Assembly (NCBI GenBank): GCA_965198045.1
Contig: CBDAOL010000010.1
Coordinates: 248,001-312,000, forward strand
From: CBDDEC01 sp965198045
Lineage (GTDB): Bacteria > Chloroflexota > Dehalococcoidia > UBA2979
Direction of reading: 5' to 3'
DNA length: 64,000 bases
Under the pieces are notes generated by a model. The model saw only the letters and a program-made list of their open reading frames with translations. It searched no databases and was not told where the DNA came from. This document shows positions 1 to 7,196 of this stretch, piece after piece (positions within the stretch are counted from its first letter, which is position 1; each line of letters starts with the position of its first letter). The position numbers were made by a program, and so were the translations under genes.

Positions 1-223
1 GAAGCTGTTCAACTCCGAGCTGACCCAGAGCAACGCGCGCACCGGGACGAAGGTGTTCGGGCTCTACTCGAACATCCACGACCCCTCGGACGAGCGCTCG
101 CCGATGCGGAGCACGTTCACCAACAGCTACCTGCTGTCGGTGTCCGCGACGATCGCGGCCGGTACGTCCGAGATCCAGCGCAACATCATCGCCACGCGCG
201 GTCTCGGCCTCCCGCGCGGCTAG
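1..223 (+). CDS. Acyl-CoA dehydrogenase, C-terminal end (partial)
   Basis: Only the last 73 codons are in the window; the reading frame enters at base 2 and stops with TAG at 221-223. The translated end carries the motif AGTSEIQRNIIATRGLGLPR, typical of the C-terminal helical domain of acyl-CoA dehydrogenases, where TSEIQ contacts FAD across the dimer. The family oxidises acyl-CoA thioesters to enoyl-CoA, passing electrons to ETF. Substrate chain length cannot be told from this fragment. The next gene starts 79 bases downstream on the same strand and is unrelated in function. Confidence 0.9.
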   Translation, partial: KLFNSELTQSNARTGTKVFGLYSNIHDPSDERSPMRSTFTNSYLLSVSATIAAGTSEIQRNIIATRGLGLPRG

Positions 224-302
224 CGTCGAGGGCGGCTAGCGACGAGGCGCGCCTGAACCTCACCGGTTTGCTATCAGAACGTGCGTTCTATAGGCTGCGC
301 TG

Positions 303-1514
303 ATGCCACGCAAACGACTTTCGCTCGCCGAGGCGCGGCGGATCACCCTGGCCGCGCAGGGGTTCGACCGCCCTCGCCCGAAGCGGGCCACAGCGAGGGA
401 TCTGCGTCGCGTCATTCACCAGCTCGGCGTGCTTCAGTTCGACTCGGTCAACGTCTTCGACCGTGCGCACTACACCGTGCCGTTCTCACGCGTCGGTCCG
501 TTCGACCGCGAGCGTTTCAACCGCTTGCTCTATGACGACCGAGAGTTCACGGAGCACTGGGCGCGTCAGGCCTCGTTCGTGCCGGTCGAAACCTGGCCGC
601 TGCTCAAGCCGCGGATGGCGAAGACGAGCCGTCGCGTGCGCTTCCTGAAAGGCATGCTCAACAGCTACCCATCGCACCCGACGTTCCTTGAGGACGTCCT
701 TGAAGACGTTCGCCAGAACGGCCCGCTGCGCTCGGATGAGGTCTCGGACCACCTCGTGCTGCCCAAGCGCACGGACGGCTGGGGCTGGAACTGGACCCCC
801 GCTCGCGGCGCCCTGGAGGTGTTGCTGGCGGAGGGTGCGGTGGCGGTCACCGACCGCGATAGCGACCTTGCGCGGAGCTACGACCTCGCGGAGCGCGTGC
901 TGCCGCCGGAGCACGTCGCACGGGAGGTGACGACCGGGGAGGCGCATCGCGCGTTCACGGAGCGCGCCGTGCGCGCGCATGGTGTCGGCACCGCCGGCTG
1001 TATCGCCGACTACTTCGAGCTCAACCAGCGCGACACCCGAGGGATCCTCGACGACCTCGAAGCCGAAGGTGTCGTCCACCAGGTCGAGATCGAGAGCGTC
1101 CGACAGCCGGTGTACGTGCACGCGGAAGCGAAGCTGCCGCGTCGCATCAACGCCGCCTCGCTGCTCTCGCCGTTCGACCCGATCGTGCGTGATCGGAAGC
1201 GCGCCGAGTGGCTGTTCGAGTTCGATTACCGGCTCGAGATGTTCGTCCCGAAGCCGAAACGCCAGTATGGCTACTACGTCCTGCCGTTCCTCCTCGGCGA
1301 CCGCATCGTCGCCCGGGTCGACCTCAAGGCCGATCGACAGGCGAAGCAGTTGCTCGTCCAGGCCGCCTACGTCGAGGACCATTCAGATCCCGACCAGGTC
1401 GCGCCGGCCCTCGCCGAGGAGCTGCGAACCGTCGGCGGCTGGCTCGGCCTCGACGAGGTCAGGGTCGAGCGCAAGGGCTCACTCGCCGCTACGCTCCGTC
1501 GCGCCATCGCCTGA
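303..1514 (+). CDS. AlkX/YcaQ-type winged-helix DNA glycosylase
   Basis: 403 residues, the usual length of the HTH_42 family. Escherichia coli YcaQ (AlkX) in this family unhooks interstrand crosslinks and excises N7-alkyl purines. The catalytic Q-hydrophobic-D motif of the AlkX branch is visible as Q45-F46-D47 in LGVLQFDSVNV, whereas the Streptomyces AlkZ branch has QxQ. The conserved C-terminal block RQYGYYVLPFLLGDR is also present. ATG at 303 is chosen because family similarity begins a few residues later. The last 36 bases overlap the convergent membrane-protein gene. The family assignment is strong; the crosslink-repair role is inferred from family. Confidence 0.85.
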   Translation: MPRKRLSLAEARRITLAAQGFDRPRPKRATARDLRRVIHQLGVLQFDSVNVFDRAHYTVPFSRVGPFDRERFNRLLYDDREFTEHWARQASFVPVETWPLLKPRMAKTSRRVRFLKGMLNSYPSHPTFLEDVLEDVRQNGPLRSDEVSDHLVLPKRTDGWGWNWTPARGALEVLLAEGAVAVTDRDSDLARSYDLAERVLPPEHVAREVTTGEAHRAFTERAVRAHGVGTAGCIADYFELNQRDTRGILDDLEAEGVVHQVEIESVRQPVYVHAEAKLPRRINAASLLSPFDPIVRDRKRAEWLFEFDYRLEMFVPKPKRQYGYYVLPFLLGDRIVARVDLKADRQAKQLLVQAAYVEDHSDPDQVAPALAEELRTVGGWLGLDEVRVERKGSLAATLRRAIA

Positions 1515-1871
1515 ACGGTCCTTCGAGCCTTCGGCGGCAGCGTCGCGCGCGGGGATGAAGCCGAGGCGGATGCCGCGGTTCACCGCGTAGTAGTGTATCG
1601 ACGACTCGAGCGTCTCCTCGCCGCCGATGGCCAGCGCCAGGATCAGCACCCACCCCAGCTGCCACGTCCACGCCACGCCGACACCGACCAGCGCCAGGCC
1701 GATCACGGCGAAGCGGAACCCGGCGAGGAAGCGCAGCGTGACCGCGGGGTCGTGCTGGCGCGCCCAGCCCCGACCGATGCGCCAGCCGTAGACCACCAGC
1801 GCGAGTCCCACGAGGGCCATGGCCAGCGATGGCAGCCAGCGCCACTCCCAGTCGACGAGCGCGTCCCACAT
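1479..1871 (-). CDS. Small integral membrane protein
   Basis: 130 residues. About three hydrophobic segments are visible (roughly residues 13-32, 45-66 and 66-83), followed by a charged hydrophilic tail from about residue 100. I do not recognise a named family. The N-terminal MWDALVDWEWRW suggests an amphipathic start at the membrane. The tail overlaps the end of the convergent DNA glycosylase gene by 36 bases, so its last dozen residues may be poorly constrained. No operon partner is left: the gene just upstream is an acetyltransferase remnant. Confidence 0.55.
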   Translation of the reverse strand: MWDALVDWEWRWLPSLAMALVGLALVVYGWRIGRGWARQHDPAVTLRFLAGFRFAVIGLALVGVGVAWTWQLGWVLILALAIGGEETLESSIHYYAVNRGIRLGFIPARDAAAEGSKDRSGDGATERSGE

Positions 1872-1874
1872 GCG

Positions 1875-2005
1875 CTAATCCTCGGCGCTCGGCCGCGCCC
1901 ACGCGATCCGTGGGTCGATGCGACGGTGCAGGTGATAAATGACCTCGACGAAGCCGAGCGAGCGCCAGAACGGGGCAGTGTCAGAATTCGGGGCACGGCG
2001 GACCC
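1875..2005 (-). pseudogene. GNAT acetyltransferase C-terminal remnant
   Basis: About 40 residues, ending PFWRSLGFVEVIYHLHRRID and a short tail, look like the C-terminal strand-helix of a GNAT N-acetyltransferase, where the final motif is usually N-x-x-A-x-x-F/Y-x-x-x-G-F. The frame has no N-terminal acetyltransferase body: immediately upstream, on the same strand, is the IS6-like transposase. The missing part is not found on the far side of that transposase, so insertion was probably followed by deletion. The assignment rests on the short motif only. Confidence 0.45.
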
Positions 2006-2038
2006 GATGCGCGGGAACGGAGCGGTTCAAGCGGTTGT

Positions 2039-2865
2039 CTACGCCGCGACTGCCTCCTCGATCAGCGAGTGCCAGCGCACGAGGAAGAGTCGCCGCTGCT
2101 CCGGCAGCGCAACGTGGTCGCCACCGCGTCGGCGCACGCGGAGGTACTGTCGCAGCTCGTCGAACGCCGTGCAGAATCGCGACGCTGACTCGAAGCTCCC
2201 GAAGCCCAGCATCGGGTAGTAGCGCTGCTTCCACCGCGCGAATGGCTCTGCTCAGTGTAGTTGTTGAGGTACTGCGTCGTGCGATGCCAAGCCTTGCGGC
2301 CGATGATCCAGCGGATCGCCCGGCGATAGGCCGGGTGGAGGTCCGTGGTGATGCGCCGAGGTCTGCCCTCGGCGACCTCGAGCAGCCGCTTCAGGAACCG
2401 ACGCGCTGCATGCTTGTCGCGGTGCTCGCTCAGCATCGAGTCGATCAGATCACCCTTGTGGTCGATCGCCCGATAGAGGTAACACCAGCGCCCACCGACC
2501 TTCACGTAGGTCTCGTCGAGGTACCAGGAGACTCCGGCGCGGCCGCGCCGCTTGGCGCGCAGCTGCTCGGCGAGCAACGGAGCGAACCGGAACTCCCAGG
2601 TGCGGATGGTCTCGTGCGTGGTCTCAATGCCGCGCTGGAGGAGCATCTCTGCGACGTCGCGGAAACTCAGCTTGTATCGAAGTCGCCAGAGCACCGCGAG
2701 GAGCACCACGTCGGTGGGGTAGTGGAGATCGTTGAAGGGAGTGCCGGTCCGCTCATTGAATCGACGCTGGCACGAGCGACAATTGAACCGCCGGTAGCCG
2801 AGCGTCGTCGAGGCCTTGCGCCTGGTCGTGGCGGTTGACTCGCAGTGCGGACAGTTCACCGGCAT
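2039..2865 (-). pseudogene. IS6-like DDE transposase, frameshifted
   Basis: The first two thirds read as a zinc-ribbon plus IS6/IS26-type DDE transposase: N-terminal C-x2-C pairs (CPHCES, CRSCQRRF), then WYLDETYVKVGGRW with the first catalytic Asp and DLHPAYRRA with the second. After YLNNYTEQSH, near 2245, the frame breaks. A one-base correction restores WKQRYYPMLGFGSFESASRF and an in-frame stop at 2039, giving a normal family length. No slippery heptamer is visible at the break, so this is more likely an inactivating indel or sequencing error than programmed frameshifting. I could not find convincing terminal inverted repeats or a target duplication. Confidence 0.75.
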
Positions 2866-2958
2866 CTCCTCGTCCGTGCTCAGACGAGGCTAGGCCACGC
2901 AGTCGAGCCCCGAGATCTGACGCAACCCGCGCCGCCGGATCGCTCTGACCGCCGAGCG

Positions 2959-4110
2959 CTACACGATCGCCTGTCGTAGCGACATCGAACCCGCCGCCGT
3001 CACCCGGTCAAAGAACGCAGCCAGTTCCGCCTCGTAGCGTTCCGGCGCGTGGTTCCACGATCGGACGTGACCGGCGCCGGGCACCGTCACCAGCGCGACC
3101 CGGTCGGGAAGCAGCTCAGCGAGGCGTTCCGCGATGGAGTAGGGCACGACCGGGTCGGCGTCCCCGTGGAAGACGAGGACGGGGAGCCCGCAAGCGGCCA
3201 CGTCGGAGATGTAGTCGAGCTCGCCCGGGCGGAGCCGGTAGCGCATCGTCAGCACACGTCGGAGCACGGGCCCGACCGCCCTCGGCAGCCCCCGCTCGCG
3301 CATGCCGTGCTCCACGGTGGCGGCGAAGTCGAGCATCGGCGCGTCGAACACGATGCCGCAGACGTACTCGGCCAGCGGCGAGCGGCGCATGAAGCTCGCG
3401 ACGATCGCGCCGCCCATGGAGAAGCCTGCGAGGACGATCTGCTGCGCGCCGCGGTCCAGTGCCGCCTGCATCGCGATCTCCAGGTCCTCCCACTCGTCGC
3501 GGCCGTAGCCGTAGCGGAGGCTCGGCCGCATCGGGGCGCCCGCGTCGTTGCGATAGCTGGCGATGAGTACGGGCCACCCGCGCTCGGCGGCGGGAGCGAC
3601 CAGGCGCAGAGCCTCGGCGCGGCCTGCGCCCTTGCCATGTACGGCCACCAGCCAGGTGTCGCCGCGACCTTCGGTGATCCAGGCAGGCAGTGCGCCCAGC
3701 GGCCCCTCCAGCCGGCAGAGCTCTACACCGACGCCCAGCGCCCGGGTGGGGTGCGCGGGGAACGAGGCGGTGTCGATGCGGACGCGCGCCCCCGGTGCCG
3801 GCAGCGTGCCCTCGAGGAGAGTCAGAGACCTCGTCACGCCCCCGGTGTGCTCCTCGAGCACCGAGTGCAACTGCGCGTAGCCGCCCGCCCATTGCAGGCC
3901 GAAGCGAGCCTCAGTCACCAGGTCGCGGTGCGCTCGGCTGCTGCCCCGCAGTGTGACGCGATCGGCCTCGACGGCCGCGACCTCCAGGTCGTACGGCGTG
4001 ACGCCGGAGTCGATGCGCAGGGCCTCGCGGTGCATCAGTCGCATCGCGACCAGGAGCACGCCTGCGAGCAGGAGCGCGAGAACCGTTGCGGCGACGAACA
4101 TCAGGAGCAT
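2959..4110 (-). CDS. Membrane-anchored alpha/beta hydrolase
   Basis: 383 residues. An N-terminal hydrophobic segment (about residues 2-24) acts as signal anchor, followed by an alpha/beta-hydrolase fold. The nucleophile elbow is GFSMGG with Ser231; the acid is in HGDADP (about D317-D319) and the His in GAGHVRSWN (about H348), so a full catalytic triad is visible. VAVHGKGAGR near residue 156 forms the oxyanion region. The nearest general class is the BD-FAE/DUF1749-like extracytoplasmic hydrolases; the substrate is unknown. The gene diverges from the PP2C gene, and the IS1595 element has inserted between them. Confidence 0.8.
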   Translation of the reverse strand: MLLMFVAATVLALLLAGVLLVAMRLMHREALRIDSGVTPYDLEVAAVEADRVTLRGSSRAHRDLVTEARFGLQWAGGYAQLHSVLEEHTGGVTRSLTLLEGTLPAPGARVRIDTASFPAHPTRALGVGVELCRLEGPLGALPAWITEGRGDTWLVAVHGKGAGRAEALRLVAPAAERGWPVLIASYRNDAGAPMRPSLRYGYGRDEWEDLEIAMQAALDRGAQQIVLAGFSMGGAIVASFMRRSPLAEYVCGIVFDAPMLDFAATVEHGMRERGLPRAVGPVLRRVLTMRYRLRPGELDYISDVAACGLPVLVFHGDADPVVPYSIAERLAELLPDRVALVTVPGAGHVRSWNHAPERYEAELAAFFDRVTAAGSMSLRQAIV

Positions 4111-4163
4111 GGTCTGTCCCAGTCGGACATTCTAGTCGCCCTCGTTGGGCGCTGCGCAGCGTC

Positions 4164-4188
4164 GGGGATTATATAGCACTTTACACAG
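4164..4188 (+). repeat. Left terminal inverted repeat of the IS1595 element
   Basis: Begins GGGGATTATATAGC and ends TTACACAG. It matches the reverse complement of 7104-7128 except for three adjacent positions in the middle. Confidence 0.85.
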
Positions 4189-4208
4189 CCGCCTGTATCG
4201 TGTAGACT
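4180..4208 (+). promoter_or_regulatory. Sigma-70-like promoter of the IS1595 transposase
   Basis: TTTACA (4180-4185) and TAGACT (4203-4208) are separated by 17 bases, a good housekeeping spacing. The -35 lies inside the left inverted repeat, so transposase binding could repress it. A GAAGGAG ribosome site follows about eight bases before the ATG at 4234. Confidence 0.6.
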
Positions 4209-4233
4209 GCTCCCATATAGAAGGAGCGGTTCA

Positions 4234-5187
4234 ATGACACAAGCAGCGCCGGGCAAGCACTACCGAGAGGGACTCTCGCTCGTGGATGCCGTCAAGATGT
4301 TCTCAGACGAGACCGCGACCGAGCGCTGGTTCGTCGAGGCGCGTTGGCCGAACGGGATCGCCTGCCCGTTCTGCGGGTCGCTGGACGAGGTCGCGGAGCG
4401 CCCGAATCGCAAGCCTCAGCCGTATCGCTGCCGGGCCTGCCGCAAGGACTTTTCGGTGAAGACCGGAAGCATCATGCACGGCTCGAAGCTCCCACTCAGT
4501 ACCTGGGCCTACGCGACCTACCTGCTCACGACCAACCTCAAGGGCGTCTCGAGCATGAAGCTCCATCGCGACCTCGGGGTCACACAGAAGACCGCCTGGC
4601 ACCTCGCGCACCGCATCCGCCGCGCGTGGGAGGCGGATCAGGCTGCGGACTTCACTGGCCCCGTCGAGGTCGACGAGACCTACGTCGGCGGGCTGGCGAA
4701 GAACAAGCACGCCTCCGAGCGCGACCGCATCGGCAAGCGCGGCGGGCTCTCCGTCAAGGCGGCCGTGATCGGCGTGAAGGACCGCGACAGCGGCCAGGTT
4801 CGCGCTCAGGCGATCGCAAGCACCGATGGCGACACGCTGCGCGGATTCGTGCGCGAGAACGCCCAGCCCGGCGCCCAGGTCTACTCAGACGGACACGGCG
4901 CGTACATGGCGCTGGCGGGCGAGTACAAGCACGCCGCCGTCCAGCACTCAGTTGGGACCTACGTCATCGAGCAGGCCCACACGAACGGCATCGAGTCGTT
5001 CTGGTCGATGCTCAAGCGCGGCTACCAGGGCACCTACCACCGCATGAGCCCTAAGCACCTGGACCGCTACGTGGGCGAGTTCGCCGGCCGTCACAACGCC
5101 CGCCCGCTCGACACCATCAACCAGATGCATGCCATCGTGCGCGGCATGAGCGGCAAGCGGTTGCGGTACGCCGATCTGGTCAGCTAA
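4234..5187 (+). CDS. IS1595 (ISXO2-like) transposase
   Basis: 317 residues. An N-terminal zinc ribbon is visible with C44-x2-C47 and C66-x2-C69. Catalytic motifs of the ISXO2-like DD(N/E) transposase domain follow: VEVDETYVGG (first Asp), YSDGHGAY (second Asp) and HTNGIESFWSMLKRG, where the family has Asn then Glu. The enzyme cuts and joins the inverted-repeat ends described for this element. Reading frame and motifs are intact, so the copy may be active. The start at 4234 has a strong GAAGGAG ribosome site. Confidence 0.93.
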   Translation: MTQAAPGKHYREGLSLVDAVKMFSDETATERWFVEARWPNGIACPFCGSLDEVAERPNRKPQPYRCRACRKDFSVKTGSIMHGSKLPLSTWAYATYLLTTNLKGVSSMKLHRDLGVTQKTAWHLAHRIRRAWEADQAADFTGPVEVDETYVGGLAKNKHASERDRIGKRGGLSVKAAVIGVKDRDSGQVRAQAIASTDGDTLRGFVRENAQPGAQVYSDGHGAYMALAGEYKHAAVQHSVGTYVIEQAHTNGIESFWSMLKRGYQGTYHRMSPKHLDRYVGEFAGRHNARPLDTINQMHAIVRGMSGKRLRYADLVS

Positions 5188-5240
5188 AGGGCTGCTCGCC
5201 TGCGGGGCGCGTGATACCCTTTGGACGGTTCATACGTGAC

Positions 5241-5316
5241 GAATCCTCCGTGGTAGCGGAGGATTCCTAGTTGGGGACGGAAGAACGTCCCCGGGTGGCT
5301 TTCTACAGGGCCACCC
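5241..5316 (-). ncRNA. Three-hairpin array, possible orphan omega-RNA-like remnant
   Basis: Three perfect stem-loops follow each other: 5241-5266 (10-bp stem, 6-nt loop), 5273-5292 (7-bp stem, 6-nt loop) and 5293-5316 (7-bp stem, 10-nt loop). The last two abut without a gap. Read on the minus strand, the final hairpin is preceded by AGGAATCC and followed by GGATTCGTCA. This resembles the right-end hairpin of IS200/IS605-type elements, whose omega RNA is made of such stems. No tnpB or tnpA lies nearby. The structure is seen directly; the omega-RNA reading is a weak inference. Confidence 0.4.
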
Positions 5317-5380
5317 TGAGGTTAACACATGTGGGACGACCAATCTATGGGGCCGCCTTTGCAGTGACCATGGCGCTAGT

Positions 5381-5614
5381 GTGACCTCCCCCGTAGACGC
5401 TGAAGGATTCGCAGGGGAGATCTTCCCGCTGCTGGTTGCTCGCTGGTTACACTTGAACGTTGACCGCCCGACGCAGAAGGGGTTCCTTGAGGATCTGCGT
5501 CGGGCGTCGACTGCCGATCCCTTTCTGCGCAGTAGGCCGCGTGCGCATTCAGCAGCCATCGGTCGGTTGCTCGACCGGCTTGAGTATATTCTGGACCACG
5601 CTGACGATTACTAG
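5381..5614 (+). CDS. Hypothetical 77-residue protein (IS1595 passenger)
   Basis: GTG start at 5381, with no in-frame ATG upstream. The product is hydrophilic with a central basic stretch (QKGFLEDLRRAS) and a predicted C-terminal helix (IGRLLDRLEYILDHADD). No family is recognised. It sits between the hairpin array and the membrane protein, inside the IS1595 boundaries. No clear ribosome site precedes the GTG, so coding status is moderate. Confidence 0.4.
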   Translation: MTSPVDAEGFAGEIFPLLVARWLHLNVDRPTQKGFLEDLRRASTADPFLRSRPRAHSAAIGRLLDRLEYILDHADDY

Positions 5615-5757
5615 CCATGACGGGAGTGTCCCTTTGTTCGTCGGTACGGTACACCACAACCCTCGTACCCGCCCGCGCCCTGAGGCCAGGGAGCCGACCA
5701 CGGCCTTGGGGTGGGTTTCACCCCGGTGGACCGATGCGGTTCGCGAGACTGACGTGA

Positions 5758-6090
5758 TTACTCGATTGCGACCGCAGGGGGGCGACTAGCGACAGCCGCA
5801 GCAGCTCGCCCTCGCGACGCGCCCCAGTAGACGAGAATCTCTCCGATCGTTGCCACAACTAGGCCAAGCCAGAACCAGCTCGTCTGGAGCGTGAGCTGCC
5901 ACCAGGTGCTTGCGGGCTCATCGGAGAAGGCGTCGATCAGCGAGGCGGCGAAGTAGGCAACGATGAGCGCCCATGAAATGACAAGGCCGCCGACGAACAC
6001 GAGCAGGACACCTGCCGCGACGGCAATACCAGGTCTACTCATCAACTGCCACCGTGCCGATCTCGCCGATTCAGGCCAAGCGATATCCAT
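5758..6090 (-). CDS. Small membrane protein (IS1595 passenger)
   Basis: About 110 residues from the ATG at 6090, which gives MDIAWPESARSARWQLMSRP before the first membrane segment. An upstream in-frame start at 6177 would add a hydrophilic, proline-glycine-rich lead of 29 residues and looks less likely. Two to three hydrophobic segments are visible, roughly residues 21-48 and 70-92, with an alanine-rich tail. No family is recognised. It is transcribed towards the transposase and opposite to the HicB/HicA-like pair. Confidence 0.5.
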   Translation of the reverse strand: MDIAWPESARSARWQLMSRPGIAVAAGVLLVFVGGLVISWALIVAYFAASLIDAFSDEPASTWWQLTLQTSWFWLGLVVATIGEILVYWGASRGRAAAAVASRPPAVAIE

Positions 6091-6327
6091 ACGATCGTCA
6101 TACGAGGTGCCCCCTTGCGGCGCGGGAAGTCCGGCAGACTCTCCACAAGCCACAGGGCCACCCGGCATGAGCCGCAAGAGGGCATGAAACCACCGAACTT
6201 ATGGATCATGCCGAGGCCGTGGCTGTGGAGAGCCAGTGGTCACGATGCGCTTTAGGGACATATAGTGTCAAGGGCGACGGTGGTGGTAGACTGCCACGAC
6301 CGCCGAGATGGGGAGGGGGCTAGAAGG

Positions 6328-6615
6328 ATGATGACCTATCTCGTACACCTCAACGGAACGGTCGATCGTCGCGGAGACTATTGGGTCGCCAGATTCCCTC
6401 AGTTGGGTCCGTTCGCGTATGGGGCTACCCGGGAGGAGGCCAAAAAGCGGGCAGGCGATATTGCCGATCTAGTCCTCACCCACTGGAGCAGGCACGATGT
6501 CCTCGTCGAACGCGCCGCTGAGGCGGGCCTGCAGCTGGAGCCCATGGACGATCCGAATGATGTGCCGCACGATGCACCCGCCGAGTGGACTTCACAACGA
6601 CTGGTAGGAGTTTGA
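6328..6615 (+). CDS. HicB-like antitoxin-fold protein (IS1595 passenger)
   Basis: 95 residues from the ATG at 6328, just behind AGAAGG. The order MTYLVHL, then YWVARFPQLGPFAYGATREEAKKRAGDI, matches the HicB-like RNase-H-fold domain (strand, strand with phi-x-phi-P-G/Q motif, helix rich in A-E-A). In type II HicAB systems HicB neutralises the HicA mRNA interferase. There is no C-terminal DNA-binding domain of the usual kind, only an acidic tail. The last four bases overlap the start of the HicA-like ORF (TTGA), showing translational coupling. The order hicB then hicA is the less common one. Confidence 0.6.
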   Translation: MMTYLVHLNGTVDRRGDYWVARFPQLGPFAYGATREEAKKRAGDIADLVLTHWSRHDVLVERAAEAGLQLEPMDDPNDVPHDAPAEWTSQRLVGV

Positions 6616-6857
6616 CCGACGACGACTGGTTGGCTATCGCCGATGTCGAGCGGATCATGGGCGAGGTCGGCTATGTGCTCATGCGGAGCGATGATGATAT
6701 CGTCATGTTTCAGCATCGCACCTCGCCTACTGTAGTTGTCTCGCTAGATATCCACCTCGGAAAAGTTGCGCCAGAAGACTTCCGCCAGAGTCTCATGGAC
6801 TATGGCATCTCGTCCGACAGGATTTCAACTGCGTTCGATGACACCGGGCTCGACTAG
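6612..6857 (+). CDS. HicA-like small protein, catalytic His not evident
   Basis: 81 residues from TTG at 6612, preceded by GGTAGGAG and overlapping the HicB-like stop by four bases. The pattern VERIMGEVGYVLMRSDDD, VVVSLDIHLGKVAPEDFRQS resembles the double-stranded-RNA-binding-like HicA fold (helix, G-[WY]-x-x-x-R, strands, then H-x-G-K-x-x). The G-S-H motif that holds the catalytic His is replaced by SDDD, so mRNA interferase activity is doubtful. The pairing with a HicB-like gene supports the assignment more than the sequence itself. It could instead be an unrelated small partner. Confidence 0.45.
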   Translation: MTDDDWLAIADVERIMGEVGYVLMRSDDDIVMFQHRTSPTVVVSLDIHLGKVAPEDFRQSLMDYGISSDRISTAFDDTGLD

Positions 6858-6943
6858 CACAAAGGGATTGGTGCGCTGAGCGAGCGCCAGCGGCAGCCGG
6901 TGCGATCCTGGGTGGAGGCCACAGCGCCTAAAAAGGAGCAACC

Positions 6944-7081
6944 GTGCCCGATAAGAAGCCGACCGGCCGCCCGCCGAAGCCGATGCCGGAGCGCATTCCC
7001 GACAGCCTGCAGAACGTCATCGCCGCGGTCGTGAAGCAGCGCACCCCCGCCGAGCGCGCCGAGATCAACCGTAAGAAGTAG
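6944..7081 (+). CDS. Small basic proline-rich protein, 45 residues (IS1595 passenger)
   Basis: GTG at 6944 follows AAAAAGGAGCAACC, the best ribosome site in this element. The product begins MPDKKPTGRPPKPMPERIPD and ends with a short helix rich in Ala, Glu and Arg (QRTPAERAEINRKK). No family is assigned. Its last codon is about 20 bases from the right inverted repeat, so it fills the remaining passenger space. Confidence 0.5.
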   Translation: MPDKKPTGRPPKPMPERIPDSLQNVIAAVVKQRTPAERAEINRKK

Positions 7082-7103
7082 CGCGTCACTGCATCTCCCA
7101 TGT

Positions 7104-7128
7104 CTGTGTAATTAGCTATATAATCCCC
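7104..7128 (-). repeat. Right terminal inverted repeat of the IS1595 element
   Basis: The reverse complement begins GGGGATTATATAGC and ends TTACACAG, as at the left end. The bases just outside (7129-7137) repeat the nine bases just left of 4164. Confidence 0.85.
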
Positions 7129-7196
7129 CGCAGCGTCCAGTTACGCGATAGCGCGCTGTCAGACGCCTCGCGCCGGTTGTCTCGTAAGGTGGGGCT

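Larger units (their letters stand above)
4164..7128 (+). mobile_element. IS1595-family element with passenger genes
   Basis: The element is 2,965 bp, well over a simple IS of this group. The ends are inverted repeats (4164-4188 and 7104-7128, 22 of 25 positions matching). They are flanked by CGCAGCGTC at 4155-4163 and again at 7129-7137. IS1595 elements make 8-bp target duplications; one base of the nine is ambiguous between target and IS end. The transposase occupies 4234-5187. The rest carries a hairpin array, a 77-residue ORF, a membrane protein, a HicB/HicA-like pair and a 45-residue basic protein. The insertion sits in the spacer between two divergent chromosomal genes and breaks neither. 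Confidence 0.88.

Noticed and set aside
486..1382. Long open frame antisense to the DNA glycosylase (298 codons)
   Set aside because: High-GC DNA gives long antisense frames; composition lacks protein-like motifs and the sense gene is clearly real.
2023..2927. Possible termini GGTTCAAGC / GGTTGCGTC for the IS6-like element
   Set aside because: Only four or five bases match consistently and no direct target repeat flanks them.
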